From contig CAWIKR010000003.1 in NCBI GenBank assembly GCA_963836775.1, positions 3,348,001 to 3,412,000 of the forward strand: DNA of 64,000 bases. The letters run 5' to 3'. The notes under the pieces were generated by a model that searched no databases, was not told where the DNA came from, and saw only the letters and a program-made list of their open reading frames with translations. Positions 44,736 to 53,315 of the stretch are shown here, in pieces. The stretch comes from DASQPR01 sp963836775 (lineage in GTDB: Bacteria > Actinomycetota > Actinomycetes > Mycobacteriales > Micromonosporaceae). Positions within the stretch are counted from its first letter, which is position 1. Each line of letters starts with the position of its first letter. The position numbers were made by a program, and so were the translations under genes.

Positions 44736-45434
44736 AGCGATCGTCAACAGGTTCGGGCAGGATTGGCCGGTGAAGTTGTCCTCCCAGTCTCGTCGGCTAC
44801 CGCCGCCCTGCGCGGCGTTCGCTGGTTTCCGGTCTCCGCCCGAGGTGATCGTGTTGGCGGTGCGCTGGTATCTGCGCTACGGCCTGTCCTAATGAGTTCT
44901 GGGAGTGAGCCATCCGGCAGACTCCTGGCTGGTAGGTAGCCGCCGGCGGGTGAGCACTCGACGAGACGACCGCCTAGTCGCACCACCTCAGCGAGGCCGC
45001 CGCTTGACACTCAAACTCCTGGGATGTCTATCGGGACGTGGAGGAACTGCTGGTCGAGCGCGGTGTCGAGGTCAACCACGGCACCGGTGGTCACCGACTC
45101 GGCACCGGTCTACCCGCGAGTACTCGACGAGCTGGTGCCAGCAGCCTGGCACCCACGTCGAGCAGTACGCCAACAACCGGATCGAGGCCGACCACAGCCG
45201 ACTCAAACACCGGCTGCGACCCATGCGCGGCCTACGCACCGACCGCACCGCTCAGGTCATCATCGCCGGACTCGCGTTCCTGCAGAACCTTTCGCCGTGG
45301 CCACTACGAACTCGCAGCCGAACTTTCCCGTGATTTGCGGGTCGCCAGCGCCTTCACGACGCTGGCACAGGCGATCTGATTCAGGGTCAGATCCCGATCT
45401 CGGCACGCCTCCGTTGAGTTAACGCAACAGAGCC
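44721..45434 (+). mobile_element. IS6-family remnant J: shortened copy with both ends
   Basis: The left end is GGCTCCGTTGCGTTAA; the right end is AACGCAACAGAGCC (45421-45434). Inside, in changing frames, the N-terminus (CAAFAGFRSPPEVIVLAVRW, YLRYGLS) is interrupted by about 120 foreign bases. It then resumes as YRDVEELLVERGVEVNHGTG and jumps to TDSAPVYPRVLDELVPAAWH. It continues with EQYANNRIEADHSRLKHRLR, RTAQVIIAGLAFLQN and RGHYELAAELSRDLRVAS, with a stop at 45379. The DDE core is deleted. At 714 bp it is the most complete IS6 copy in the window, but still dead. Confidence 0.8.
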
Positions 45435-45554
45435 CCGGCCGCCGGGGGAAGCCGATGCTGGAAGCTCCACCACCGCCGGCGCCGGTCTCCGGGGGACGCT
45501 ACGCCGACCGTGCGGGCGGCCGCGTCAAGCGGTGCCGTGCTCATCGCGCGCGCA

Positions 45555-46190
45555 TCACTTGAGCCAGGTGAATCGCGCGACCAGCGGTGTACGCGCCCAC
45601 ATCCGGCCCAAGCCCAGTGTGTTCCCGGCGCCGAGCAGCGCGAGCACAAGCAGGACGGCAGCGTAGATCAGGTGCTCATCCATGAATGGATTGCTGGCCG
45701 GCGGTAGGACCGCGGACCACATCATGATGGTCAGGATCACGCCGGCTACCGCTGCGACGCGCAGGCCGATGCCGAGCATCAGCGCTGCGCCGATGCCGAG
45801 CAGCGCGAGCATGAACGTGACGTTCACGAAGCCGTTACCGGCGATCGCGTGATAAAACCCGCCGAACGGACCAGCCGACAATCCGAGGTAACCCCTTGTC
45901 GGACTGCCGCCGTTGAGCCACGACTTCGCCGCGGTGGTGGCGAGACCGAGGCCGAACAGCTTGTCCAGGAAGGCCCACAGGAACAGCCAGCCCAACGCGA
46001 GGCGGATTCCGGCCAACAGGTAACGCAGTCCGGCTCCGTGAGTTGGTTCGGAGTTGCGGCTCGTGTTCTGGTCGGATTGAGCCGGCCTAGGCGATGGCCA
46101 CGTCGGGGCGGCCGGTGCCATGGTGGCAAGAGATCCGATGGGACCTACTGCGGCATGATTGTTCTGGGCGATGTTGACCATCGCGCTCAC
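45555..46190 (-). CDS. DoxX-family membrane protein
   Basis: The product of 211 residues has a hydrophilic N-terminal extension of about 50 residues followed by four membrane helices. The first is YLLAGIRLALGWLFLWAFLD with the DKLFGLG that DoxX/DoxD proteins show. The others cover FVNVTFMLALLGIGAALMLG, VAGVILTIMMWSAVL and HLIYAAVLLVLALLGAG. GTG at 46190 and ATG at 46181 are possible starts; AAGGA lies just upstream. DoxX proteins are linked to redox homeostasis and oxidative stress at the membrane. No partner such as SodA or SseA is adjacent. Confidence 0.82.
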   Translation of the reverse strand: MSAMVNIAQNNHAAVGPIGSLATMAPAAPTWPSPRPAQSDQNTSRNSEPTHGAGLRYLLAGIRLALGWLFLWAFLDKLFGLGLATTAAKSWLNGGSPTRGYLGLSAGPFGGFYHAIAGNGFVNVTFMLALLGIGAALMLGIGLRVAAVAGVILTIMMWSAVLPPASNPFMDEHLIYAAVLLVLALLGAGNTLGLGRMWARTPLVARFTWLK

Positions 46191-46491
46191 ATTCCTTACT
46201 AGTGTTCATCAAACGCTTTCCCGCAAACGAATGCTCGTGGGACGTTTCGTCGAACTCCACTGCCACGACACATCAACGTTGACGGGCTGAGGCGCGAAGC
46301 AGTGCACTTCTGCATGTCGACAGGACAGTGCCCGATCGCCGACAAACTCATACCTGCGAGTTCCGGACCACCCGCACGATGTCTAGCCATCCGACGATAT
46401 TGATAAGAGCCGAACAGGCGTAGCGTCGGCTATGTGGCTGGCAGATCTGCCGGCGGTTTCGCCCGCTGCGGGCCGGCCACGAGACGAGGCC
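46191..46491. other. Divergent intergenic region between DoxX and LapA-like genes
   Basis: About 300 bases hold the two divergent promoters. No gene was recognised. Confidence 0.45.
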
Positions 46492-46926
46492 ATGGTGTCC
46501 AGACGAGATCGGCCATCCGTAGCGACCGACGCGTCGGCGCCGAACCATACAGAGCATCGTGCTCGCGCATTCGGACCACGAGGAGTACCAAGCTCGCGAG
46601 TCGGAGGCATCTGGATATCCGCAGTGCTCTTCGCTCTGGTACTCCTGGTTCTGCTGATCTTCGTCCTGGAGAATGGCCAGCGCGCGGAGGTCTCGTTCTT
46701 CGGCGCTCACTGGCACCCGCCTATGGGAGTAGCACTACTGCTGGCGGCGGTCTGCGGCATCCTGCTCGTCGCCTTGCCCGGGACCGGCCGCATCCTGCAA
46801 CTGCGGTTGCTCAACCGTCGACGCAACCGTTCGCATTTCGTCAGTCCGCCAGACGGTCCCGCCGCCGACCTCAAGCAACCGGTCGCATCCGATCAACCGG
46901 GCGCCAGCCGCCCGACTCCTCCGTAG
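46492..46926 (+). CDS. LapA-family (DUF1049) two-helix membrane protein
   Basis: The 144-residue product has two membrane helices typical of LapA: SAVLFALVLLVLLIFVLENG (about 44-63), then the short loop RAEVSFFGAHWHPPMG, and VALLLAAVCGILLVALPG (about 80-97). A basic helix (LQLRLLNRRRNR) and a Pro-rich tail follow. ENGQ followed by V-x-F-F-G is a family hallmark. ATG at 46492 was preferred; a longer frame from 46432 exists. LapA/YciS proteins assist lipopolysaccharide assembly in Gram-negatives; in actinobacteria the role is unknown. Confidence 0.78.
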   Translation: MVSRRDRPSVATDASAPNHTEHRARAFGPRGVPSSRVGGIWISAVLFALVLLVLLIFVLENGQRAEVSFFGAHWHPPMGVALLLAAVCGILLVALPGTGRILQLRLLNRRRNRSHFVSPPDGPAADLKQPVASDQPGASRPTPP

Positions 46927-47102
46927 ACGCGGGCTCCGCGTTTCCCCGGTCGGCCGCGAAGCAACCTCCGTGACGCGCCGTCGATCCAACCTCGGCGGGA
47001 CCTGCAGCAGATTCAATGTCTCAGATATCGCTGGCGGCTGCTCACCGCACATCCGAATCCGCGAAACGCACTCTCGCAAACACCGAAGGACGCTGATCCC
47101 CT

Positions 47103-47984
47103 GTGACCACGACCGACACGTCAACCCATACCACCCAGAGTGTCCTGCGCCTACGCAACCCACACTCACCCGGCGACGTCCGCTGGAGCGCGCTTCGAGC
47201 GGAGGCTATCGCGCAGAACCTCCCGCTGTCCCGGCAGTTAGCCCGCCGCTATGCCGGCCGTGGTGAGGATTCCGATGACCTACGCCAGGTAGCCGCATAC
47301 GCCCTGATAAAGGCCGTCGACAACTACGATCCGGAACGCGGTGTGCCGTTCGCCGCCTACGCCCGCCCGTACATCCTCGGCGCTCTCAAGCGACACTTCC
47401 GCGACTCCGCGTGGGACATGCACGTTCCCCGCGGCATGCAGGAACTCAATCAGCGAGTCACGGTCGCGGTTAGCGATCTCGGACACCAGCGGGCACGAAC
47501 TCCTGTACCGAGCGAGATCGCCGAGCACCTCGGCCTTACGATCGCCGCGGTGGGGCAGGCGGGCGGTGTTGGACAGGCGTACAACATCGGCTCCCTCAAC
47601 ACCCCCCACCATCGCGGTGACGACAGTGACCTCATCGATCTCGTCGGCGGCATCGATCCGCACTTCGTCCAGGTCGATGACCGAGCCGCCCTGCAGCCGA
47701 TGCTCGCGGGCCTCAAGCCACGCGAACGTCGCATCCTCACCCTCCGCTTCGGCAACGGGATGACTCAGGCGGCGATCGCCGCTGACATCGGCATCTCACA
47801 AGTGCACGTATCCCGGCTGCTGCAGCACTCGCTGAGAATGCTGCGCAACGCGATGCAGGAGCCATTCAGCCCTCCGCCAACATTCGTCCAAGGGCCATCC
47901 GATGTTGGTCACCATCGGGTGCATGAGCAACGCGCTCAGCGCCCGGGTCGGTTGCCCCGCCGCCGGAACCGCATCGCCCCGTAG
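47103..47984 (+). CDS. SigB/SigF-family RNA polymerase sigma factor
   Basis: The 293-residue protein has sigma regions 2 to 4. Region 2 includes GEDSDDLRQVAAYALIKAVD and FAAYARPYILGALKRHFRD; region 3 includes TPVPSEIAEHLGLTI; region 4 is KPRERRILTLRFGNGMTQAA and then IGISQVHVSRLLQHSLRMLR. This is the general-stress SigB/SigF/SigG subgroup, normally held by an RsbW-type anti-sigma kinase. No such kinase or antagonist gene is next to it. GTG at 47103 is the start. The C-terminal 35 residues are Arg/Pro-rich and overlap the 3' end of the convergent small gene by 49 bases, so the true end of function may be earlier. Confidence 0.87.
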   Translation: MTTTDTSTHTTQSVLRLRNPHSPGDVRWSALRAEAIAQNLPLSRQLARRYAGRGEDSDDLRQVAAYALIKAVDNYDPERGVPFAAYARPYILGALKRHFRDSAWDMHVPRGMQELNQRVTVAVSDLGHQRARTPVPSEIAEHLGLTIAAVGQAGGVGQAYNIGSLNTPHHRGDDSDLIDLVGGIDPHFVQVDDRAALQPMLAGLKPRERRILTLRFGNGMTQAAIAADIGISQVHVSRLLQHSLRMLRNAMQEPFSPPPTFVQGPSDVGHHRVHEQRAQRPGRLPRRRNRIAP

Positions 47985-48103
47985 ATGAGGGCGACTGCCA
48001 AAACGACCACGCCGATGATCAGCAGATAGAAAAGGCCGTTAGCGGCGACGCCGACGATGCCAAGAACGATCGCCACAATGACCAACAACAGGACAAGTGC
48101 CAT
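47936..48103 (-). CDS. Small hydrophobic membrane protein
   Basis: From the ATG at 48103, preceded by GGGAGG, the product has 55 residues with two membrane helices (ALVLLLVIVAIVLGIVGVAA and LFYLLIIGVVVLAVALIYGA) and a basic tail (RFRRRGNRPGR). Small double-helix peptides like this are common in actinobacterial stress regulons. It converges on the sigma gene with overlap and lies downstream of the PRC-barrel gene, with which it may share a transcript. Confidence 0.72.
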   Translation of the reverse strand: MALVLLLVIVAIVLGIVGVAANGLFYLLIIGVVVLAVALIYGAMRFRRRGNRPGR

Positions 48104-48131
48104 CGACAACCTCCCTCGACGAAGGGCCTTG

Positions 48132-48488
48132 TCAGCGACGAGCCAGGCGCCGTTCACCGGCCGCCCCCTTGGCGTAACCCAAGTCGTAATGCGCGAAAAT
48201 CGCTGCCTCGTCACCGACAGGCAACTCTCCGTCCGTGTCGATCGACGGCGCGTCCCTGACCTGGTCCTTCGGGCGGCTCACCTTCAGGTAACCAGGGCCG
48301 ACGCTCGCGCCGGCGAGCGGCACGAACACCAAGCGATGCCGTGTCGGCAGCCCTACCGTGACAGTGGCGAAGACGGGCAGGTCGGTGGCGGTGTCCACGT
48401 AGATCGACTCCAACGTGCCGATCTTGCGGCCTTCGATGTCGACCACATCGTGGCCGCGCCACTCACGGATATCACCCGCTTCGAACAT
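48132..48488 (-). CDS. PRC-barrel domain protein
   Basis: The 118-residue protein has one PRC-barrel at about 8-80 (IREWRGHDVVDIEGRKIGTL, then YVDTATDLPVFATVTVG and RLVFVPLAGASV). An acidic C-terminal part follows (DGELPVGDEAAIFAHYDLGY). ATG at 48488 is preceded by GGGAGG. PRC-barrel proteins of this type in actinobacteria often accompany stress genes; the fold was named from photosynthetic reaction centres and RimM. The gap of 28 bases to the small hydrophobic gene suggests an operon. Confidence 0.85.
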   Translation of the reverse strand: MFEAGDIREWRGHDVVDIEGRKIGTLESIYVDTATDLPVFATVTVGLPTRHRLVFVPLAGASVGPGYLKVSRPKDQVRDAPSIDTDGELPVGDEAAIFAHYDLGYAKGAAGERRLARR

Positions 48489-49222
48489 CCCCGACCTCCC
48501 TCGTCCACGTCCATCCTCCCACCACAACCGCCCCCACACTCGGGGCACGCACGTCCCCGTCCCAACACTCACCGGGTCCGCGTGGGCGTGCGCGGCCACG
48601 GTTCGCGTCGGTTGGCGGATCGTCAGGGTGATCCTTGGACGAGCTTGCCTACCGCCGGATTGGGTCCGGGCTCTCGCGCATAGACCGCTCGTTGAGCCCT
48701 CCACGAACAACATCCGGGATTTCGATCTTGTGCTGGCCGCCAATCGTGACCGAGCGGCCGCGGGAACCCGTGACCGCAGCGGCGGTCTAGCGGAGGGATG
48801 ACGCCGTTAGGTTCGGTCTTGACGAAACCGCGGGATCGGGTCGGCTAATCGCCGAGGCACTGGCCATCGCCTCAGGACGGTAAGACTCTTAGCACCTGCC
48901 GCACGCGTGCGAGGCACACTTGGCGTCGGACAGCTCAACGCCTGACTCGGCATTCGCTTCGGTGTGGTCATGCCGCAGCCAGCTAGCTGGTCACCAAGGA
49001 TGGCCATGCCGCGCCGGACGAGCATGACGATGTCAATGCCGCGCTACCCACGTCGCGGCTCTCAGCATCGGATCGCTCGCAAGCTGGAGGCATCCGTGGT
49101 GCTTCGTTAAGCATGCGGAGTAACGTTAACTGCGGCTTCAACGCGCGCGATTGACGAAGGTCTGAACCCGGGTTGGACCGACGGTGCGCGCGGTGGAAAA
49201 CCACGAGAGGGCGAGCAGCGAT
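48489..49222. other. Gene-free stretch
   Basis: About 730 bases show no recognised coding. The left end holds the PRC-barrel leader. Confidence 0.45.
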
Positions 49223-49546
49223 GTGAGCATTCACGTCTCCAAGGCGATGGGCTCGCTACGGCGGGTGGTGCTCAGTTGCGACGTGGTGGGATGTCCGGTC
49301 CAGTTGGAGCCGGAGGCGGCTGAGCGATGGCGTAGCGATCTCGATGCCCGGTCCTGGGCTCGCGAGCACGCTCCTGACTGGAGCTACGACCCCGTCGGCC
49401 AGACCGACTACTGCCCGAAGCACGCCCAGTCGGCCATCGGTCCTGCCACCGATGCCGTCCCACCACAGCCGACCGCGTCCGCCAGGGATCAATCGGAAAC
49501 CCGCTCAACCGTGACGCGTATGCCACGCAGCTGCGCGCGCGGCTGA
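49223..49546 (+). CDS. Small cysteine/histidine protein of unknown function
   Basis: A 107-residue product (from GTG 49223; GTG 49184 and ATG 49262 are alternatives) has a compact core. LSCDVVGCPVQLEP with two cysteines is followed about 40 residues later by TDYCPKHAQ. The CxxxxC...CxxH arrangement suggests a bound zinc, as in small actinobacterial proteins of similar size. The tail is hydrophilic. No operon partner is certain. Confidence 0.5.
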   Translation: MSIHVSKAMGSLRRVVLSCDVVGCPVQLEPEAAERWRSDLDARSWAREHAPDWSYDPVGQTDYCPKHAQSAIGPATDAVPPQPTASARDQSETRSTVTRMPRSCARG

Positions 49547-49710
49547 CCGACGGCAGCCGCCCAACCGAGGACTCGCACGTGTTGACGTTTGCCGAGGCCG
49601 AGGTCGTGGCCCGACTGCTCGAGGAGTTGGCAGGCGTCTACCGAGGCGAGAGCCTTGGCGCACTCGCTCATGACCTGGCAACCCGGCTCGACCGCCACAT
49701 TGTCGGATAG
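49495..49710 (+). CDS. Possible small protein or 3' gene fragment
   Basis: In a frame different from the preceding gene the sequence reads NRDAYATQLRARLTDG and then FAEAEVVARLLEELAGVYRG and ALAHDLATRLDRHIVG before a TAG at 49710. The amphipathic helices look real, but no good start was found; the first candidate is a GTG at 49579. It may be a C-terminal continuation separated from the preceding gene by a frameshift. Confidence 0.35.
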   Translation, partial: GNPLNRDAYATQLRARLTDGSRPTEDSHVLTFAEAEVVARLLEELAGVYRGESLGALAHDLATRLDRHIVG

Positions 49711-49900
49711 ATCGGGAATCCGATCCGACCAGCGAGTTCCCCGAAAAGGGCCCGTCAACCGCGTCGAGAAGCAGGCGCTAATCGCCGCATCACTGACGCG
49801 TGCGTGGACCCCATAAGGCCGAAGGTGATCGATTCGGCCGGCACGGCGTCGCGTCCACCCGGTGAATTACTCGCGATCTCTATCCACGATTCGGGGCCGG

Positions 49901-50713
49901 TCAATGCGGGGAGCTGATCAAACGGCGTGGCGCCTGGCCGGGACCCGGGTAAGTGATGAGCACGGGCAGTCCGTCGGGATCGCGGCCCTCCAGCACATCG
50001 ATGCCCTCGACGGTGTCGCGGCTTGTGTAGGCGCCGCGTTCTGTAAGCACCCTCGTGCACCGGTCGAGGTCACGCGGTCCGCCGGCGGTCCACGCCACGT
50101 ACCTAAGACCAACGCCGTCATTTCGCCCCGCGGAGCCGTCGCTGCCTGAGTACAGATACAGCTGGGATCCATCGGGCCCGGTCAGCACCGCGGTGTTGGC
50201 ATCACTGACGGTCGGCGTATATCTCAGAAGCGGCTGGTAGAAGGCCAACGATCGGGTCAGGTCGGAGACGAACACCACGACGGAAGAGAGCCGGACACTG
50301 TGCACGAGCACGTCGACGATGTCGCTGACGGCCACGATTCCCACAAGCCGGCCATCGGAGACGACCGGCAGATGCCGGTTCGCCGTATCCACCATGATCT
50401 GGGCGGCCTCACTCGCCGACACGTCCGGGCCGATAGTCTGTGGGTCGCGGTTCATCCAGTCCTCGATGCGGGCCTGCTCAGCTTCGGCGCCGTTGGCCAC
50501 TGCACGGAGCAGGTCCGCTTCGGTGATGACCGCGACCGGCCGGTCGGCGCCATCAACGGCGACCAACGCGCTCTGGTTGGCGTGGTTCATCAGGTACGCG
50601 GCGGCGGCAAGGTGGCCGTGCGTCTCGACCGTGGTTACAGCTGGGCGCATGATGTCGGCGACCGTGTGGCCGCCAACGATGTTCCGCCGTTGTTCGGATT
50701 CCGGACGCTCCAC
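49901..50713 (-). CDS. CBS-pair protein fused to a VOC (glyoxalase-fold) domain
   Basis: The GTG at 50713 is behind GGAGG. The 270-residue product has two CBS motifs. The first covers about 14-70 (TVADIMRPAVTTVETHGHLA, then VDGADRPVAVITEADLLRAV). The second covers about 80-135 (DWMNRDPQTIGPDVSASEAA, then VVSDGRLVGIVAVSDIVDVL). Immediately after it, residues of about 140-255 form a VOC domain (SSVVVFVSDLTRSLAFYQPL, then DGVGLRYVAWTAGG and GRDPDGLPVLITYPGPG). CBS pairs sense adenosine nucleotides, so ligand binding may control a VOC activity. The fusion is in frame with no linker. The start of the CBS part was set by homology; the frame is open further upstream. Confidence 0.82.
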   Translation of the reverse strand: MERPESEQRRNIVGGHTVADIMRPAVTTVETHGHLAAAAYLMNHANQSALVAVDGADRPVAVITEADLLRAVANGAEAEQARIEDWMNRDPQTIGPDVSASEAAQIMVDTANRHLPVVSDGRLVGIVAVSDIVDVLVHSVRLSSVVVFVSDLTRSLAFYQPLLRYTPTVSDANTAVLTGPDGSQLYLYSGSDGSAGRNDGVGLRYVAWTAGGPRDLDRCTRVLTERGAYTSRDTVEGIDVLEGRDPDGLPVLITYPGPGQAPRRLISSPH

Positions 50714-50999
50714 GGCTCCTCCCAAGGTCGGCGTCCACGGTGCGGTCGGCCATGAACTGGCGCGCGAGCCCGCCGCCTCGGTGCAGACCACGTCGACCTG
50801 TGACGGCAGACGAGGTGGTAAAGACACGACGCGGGCAACACGCCCGAACTCATCACCATGGCACCACACAAAACCTTGTCCGCACCACCGATGACAAGCC
50901 ACTACACAGAGGCGACCGTAGCATCGCTCGATACTCGACGACCCCGATCCGCAGGAACTCTTCCGGCCAATTGAACCCGCCCTGGTTCCTCGAGACAGA

Positions 51000-51190
51000 A
51001 ATGGTGTGATGATCACGCGTGTCGAAATCGGTGTGCTGTTGTTCGTAGTCGATCGGTGAGAGGTTGCCAAGGGGTGAGTGGCGGCGGATCGGGTCGGCGG
51101 AGGGCTCGATTCATTCGAAGATCGCGTTTGCCGGCTGCTGCCGCGTTCGGCCAGGTCTGCCGGTTGATTAGCCGAATTCGTATCGAGCAG
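51000..51190 (-). mobile_element. IS3-family orfB C-terminal remnant
   Basis: In shifting frames the minus strand reads NRQTWPNAAAAGK, then AIFE with a stop, IEPSADPIRRHSPLGNLSPI and DYEQQH. The RRHSxLGxLSPxxYE block is the hallmark end of IS3 transposases. Everything upstream is lost. The 286 bases before it (50714-50999) hold only the leader of the CBS-VOC gene. Confidence 0.75.
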
Positions 51191-51539
51191 TTGCGGGCAC
51201 GGTTCGGCAGACGCGATCTGCTCGCAGCACTCGGAATTCGGCTACACCAAAGCTCACGCCGTGATGCGGTGTGACGCGTTTGATCCGGCGATCTGCGTCG
51301 GATGGATTTGCTGAGTGGGGACGTTGATCGCGCTGCCGCCGTGCCGGGAGTTGTCCGAGACGAGGCCCATCGAAGCACGCTCGCGTGGCCACCGCTAGCC
51401 GTGCTGTCCAGGGAGGTTGGTCGAGTTTGCGTGACGATTCGGTCTGATCTTGTAGACGGGCGAAGGCCTCCGGTTGTGGAGTGAGCTGTCTAGGAACCGC
51501 TCCGGCAACCAGGAGGCCTTCGTGCTCCACGGTAATGCA
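51191..51539. other. Gene-free stretch
   Basis: No gene or element was recognised between the IS3 remnant and the SUFU gene. Confidence 0.4.
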
Positions 51540-52109
51540 TCAGGCAGTTGGTGGGTGAATGCCGGCTAGCGGTGGCCGGCTCACGTCGCTGAGGTCTGGG
51601 TCTTCGGCGGCGAGCAGGTCTTCGAACGCTGGCCAGCCGTGTGAGGCGACGAACTCGGCTTCCGCGGTGGTGATCGGCACGAGCCAGACGAGGATGATCG
51701 TGCGGCTGTCGGTGTTCAGCTCGCCGAAGTCTTCGGAGACGTAGGCGGGACCGGTTGCGTAAAGCGCGGTGCATTCGCCCTGGTCGAAAAGGCGTCCGCG
51801 TGGACCGATGACCTCGCCGCGGCGTAGGCCGTGGCCGCGTTCGATCAGCTCCCCGGCGACTTGGAACAGGATCGCCGGTGCATTGGGCGGGGCTGTCTGC
51901 TCGCGGACGTGTAGCAGGAGTTCCTGGTGGTTGGCGCCTGATCCGGTGAGGTGGTGGTGGGACAGACCGAGCATCGAGAGGGTGCGCATGCCGGGATACG
52001 GACGGTTCAGCCCGAACCACACCGCGTTGATGCCCGGGAGTTCGGGGTCGGTAGCGCCGTCTTGGATGAGGCCGAGGTGCTGTTCAAGGTGTTCGGTCAG
52101 GTCAGCCAC
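51540..52109 (-). CDS. Suppressor-of-fused (SUFU) domain protein
   Basis: The 189-residue protein matches the bacterial SUFU-like family along its length. It shows INAVWFGLNRPYPGMRTLSM near residues 27-46, GLSHHHLTGSGANHQELLLH, a central FQVAGELIERGHGLRRGEV and the C-terminal ILVWLVPITTAEAEFVASHG. GTG at 52109 is the start. Bacterial SUFU proteins are often immunity or anti-toxin-like partners in polymorphic toxin systems, but no toxin gene is present here, so the role is open. Confidence 0.8.
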   Translation of the reverse strand: MADLTEHLEQHLGLIQDGATDPELPGINAVWFGLNRPYPGMRTLSMLGLSHHHLTGSGANHQELLLHVREQTAPPNAPAILFQVAGELIERGHGLRRGEVIGPRGRLFDQGECTALYATGPAYVSEDFGELNTDSRTIILVWLVPITTAEAEFVASHGWPAFEDLLAAEDPDLSDVSRPPLAGIHPPTA

Positions 52110-52220
52110 CGGGTGAGTCTAGGTGGTATCTGGCCAGCCCAGACGTGGGTGGCATCTCCTCATCGGCGCGATGCCTTCGGGCGAGTGGCCTGGTCAAGGG
52201 TCACGCGGAGCGTGATCGCG

Positions 52221-52575
52221 TCAGCGACGCGGCGGGCGCCCTTGACCTGGTCGGGAGCGTGAAGACAATTCTGGACGAGGGGATGCCGATCGTGACCTCG
52301 AGCACCCGTCGCCTCCGGGACGAAGCGCTCCTGTGCCAGTAATCGATGCGTAGGTCAATGCAGCAAGCACTTGGCAGCCGGCGGCAGTTATGAACGCTCC
52401 GGGCAGCGACCACGTGGCGATAGGCCCAGCAATGCCGGCGCCGAGTGCGAATCCGGTGATCTTCAGGCTCGCGCCAGTGCTGAAAATCTGGCCGCGCAAT
52501 TGTGCGGGAGCCTCGCGGTGGCGAACCGCGAACAGGGCCGTGAGCTGCGGCCCTTCACCGGCGCCGCGATCCCGA
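52221..52575 (-). pseudogene. MFS transporter, C-terminal remnant
   Basis: The minus strand reads GEGPQLTALFAVRHREAPAQ, LRGQIFSTGASLKITGFALG and then AGIAGPIATWSLPGAFITAA and CQVLAALTYA. This matches the last two to three helices of an MFS drug-efflux-like permease (RxREAPxxLRGQVFTTGASLKI). The first nine or so helices are absent and the tail after about 52330 is unrelated sequence. Confidence 0.7.
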
Positions 52576-52585
52576 TCACGACCGT

Positions 52586-52852
52586 GTGCGGCGAGTTATC
52601 ACCAGGTTGTCGCGGGACAACTACTACGCAGTGTTGGAACGGCCCGACGGCTGGTACGTCCAGGTTGGTGTGGGTGAAAGGGCGAGCACGCGCGCCGGCT
52701 GGTACGCGCTTGAACGACGCGATGGGAGCCCAGATCGCCACTACCGCGTGGAACTCACTGACGTCGAAGCAGTCTGCGGGGCGTTCGTCGCCTTCATGGA
52801 GGACGACGAGTCACTGTCGACACGATTCGCATGGCGACCACACGCGGTATGA
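52586..52852 (+). CDS. Small protein of unknown function, Imm1-like in appearance
   Basis: The 88-residue product starts at GTG 52586. It reads NYYAVLERPDGWYVQVGVG, then AGWYALERRDGSPDRHYRVE and a helix ending VCGAFVAFMEDDESLS. This strand-loop-helix pattern recalls the Imm1 immunity family, but the likeness is weak and no toxin gene is near. It is flanked by an MFS wreck and integrase debris. Confidence 0.55.
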   Translation: MRRVITRLSRDNYYAVLERPDGWYVQVGVGERASTRAGWYALERRDGSPDRHYRVELTDVEAVCGAFVAFMEDDESLSTRFAWRPHAV

Positions 52853-52884
52853 GCCGCGATGGCCGCGTGTCGCTTCCACACCAG

Positions 52885-53000
52885 CATGGCCCGGGCCAAG
52901 CACGCATCCGGCCGGGGATTGGATCGTCCAGCAGGCCCGGAACTTGCTGATGGATCTCGAGGACGCCGACGTGAGGGTCAAGTTCGTGCTGCATGTGAAC
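52885..53000 (+). mobile_element. Integrase-core transposase fragment
   Basis: The plus strand reads GPSTHPAGDWIVQQARNLLM and then DLEDADVRVKFVLH. This matches the segment after the first catalytic Asp in the integrase-type transposases seen more completely at 61595-62199, where the equivalent is TAHPSGAWTTQLARNLISDL. Only about 35 residues remain. Confidence 0.65.
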
Positions 53001-53069
53001 TGGTCTACGACAGACTCCACCACAAGGCGCCGAGTAGGAGTCTGGACGCCCCTGGCAAAGTGTCGCCGC

Positions 53070-53240
53070 CGACAGACCAGGCCGGAACGCAGATACCAGC
53101 GCACCGCCAACACTGTGACCTCGGCCGAAACCTGAAGTCTGCGAAGGCTGACTGTGACCGTAGCGATGGTCGAGGACCGGAGGCGATCTTCACTCGCCAA
53201 GAGTGCCGGACGCCACCGATCAGTCAACGCAACAGTCCCC
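53070..53240 (-). mobile_element. IS6-family remnant K: transposase N-terminus plus terminal repeat
   Basis: On the minus strand, after the end GGGGGACTGTTGCGTTGACT (about 53219-53238), the N-terminal region reads SLRSQSAFADFRFRP. A frame change gives VSAEVTVLAVRWYLRSGL. The copy ends there. Sub-terminal bases match those of the miniature element at 22292-22311. Confidence 0.72.
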
Positions 53241-53315
53241 CGCCATCCGCATCGACGCCCATGAGGACTCTTAACACGTTTGGGTAATGGTGAACGGGAT
53301 TGTCGATGTAGTCCG

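Larger units (their letters stand above)
43283..45436. mobile_element. Composite-like structure: inverted IS6 remnants flanking an esterase gene
   Basis: The left boundary is GGGGCTCTGTTGCATTA (43283-43299) and the right boundary is TTAACGCAACAGAGCCCC (45419-45436), an inverted repeat matching at nearly all positions. Just inside the left end is an IS6 transposase C-terminus on the minus strand; just inside the right end is another on the plus strand. They are two outward-facing IS6 copies in inverted orientation, both decayed, around a 714-bp esterase gene. IS6 elements normally move by forming cointegrates, and such flanking is how they mobilise genes. No target duplication was verified. 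Confidence 0.65.

Noticed and set aside
51540..52852. SUFU and Imm1-like genes as a polymorphic-toxin immunity island
   Set aside because: No toxin, Rhs, WXG100 or secretion gene occurs nearby, and an MFS wreck and IS debris surround the pair. The immunity link is only by family association.
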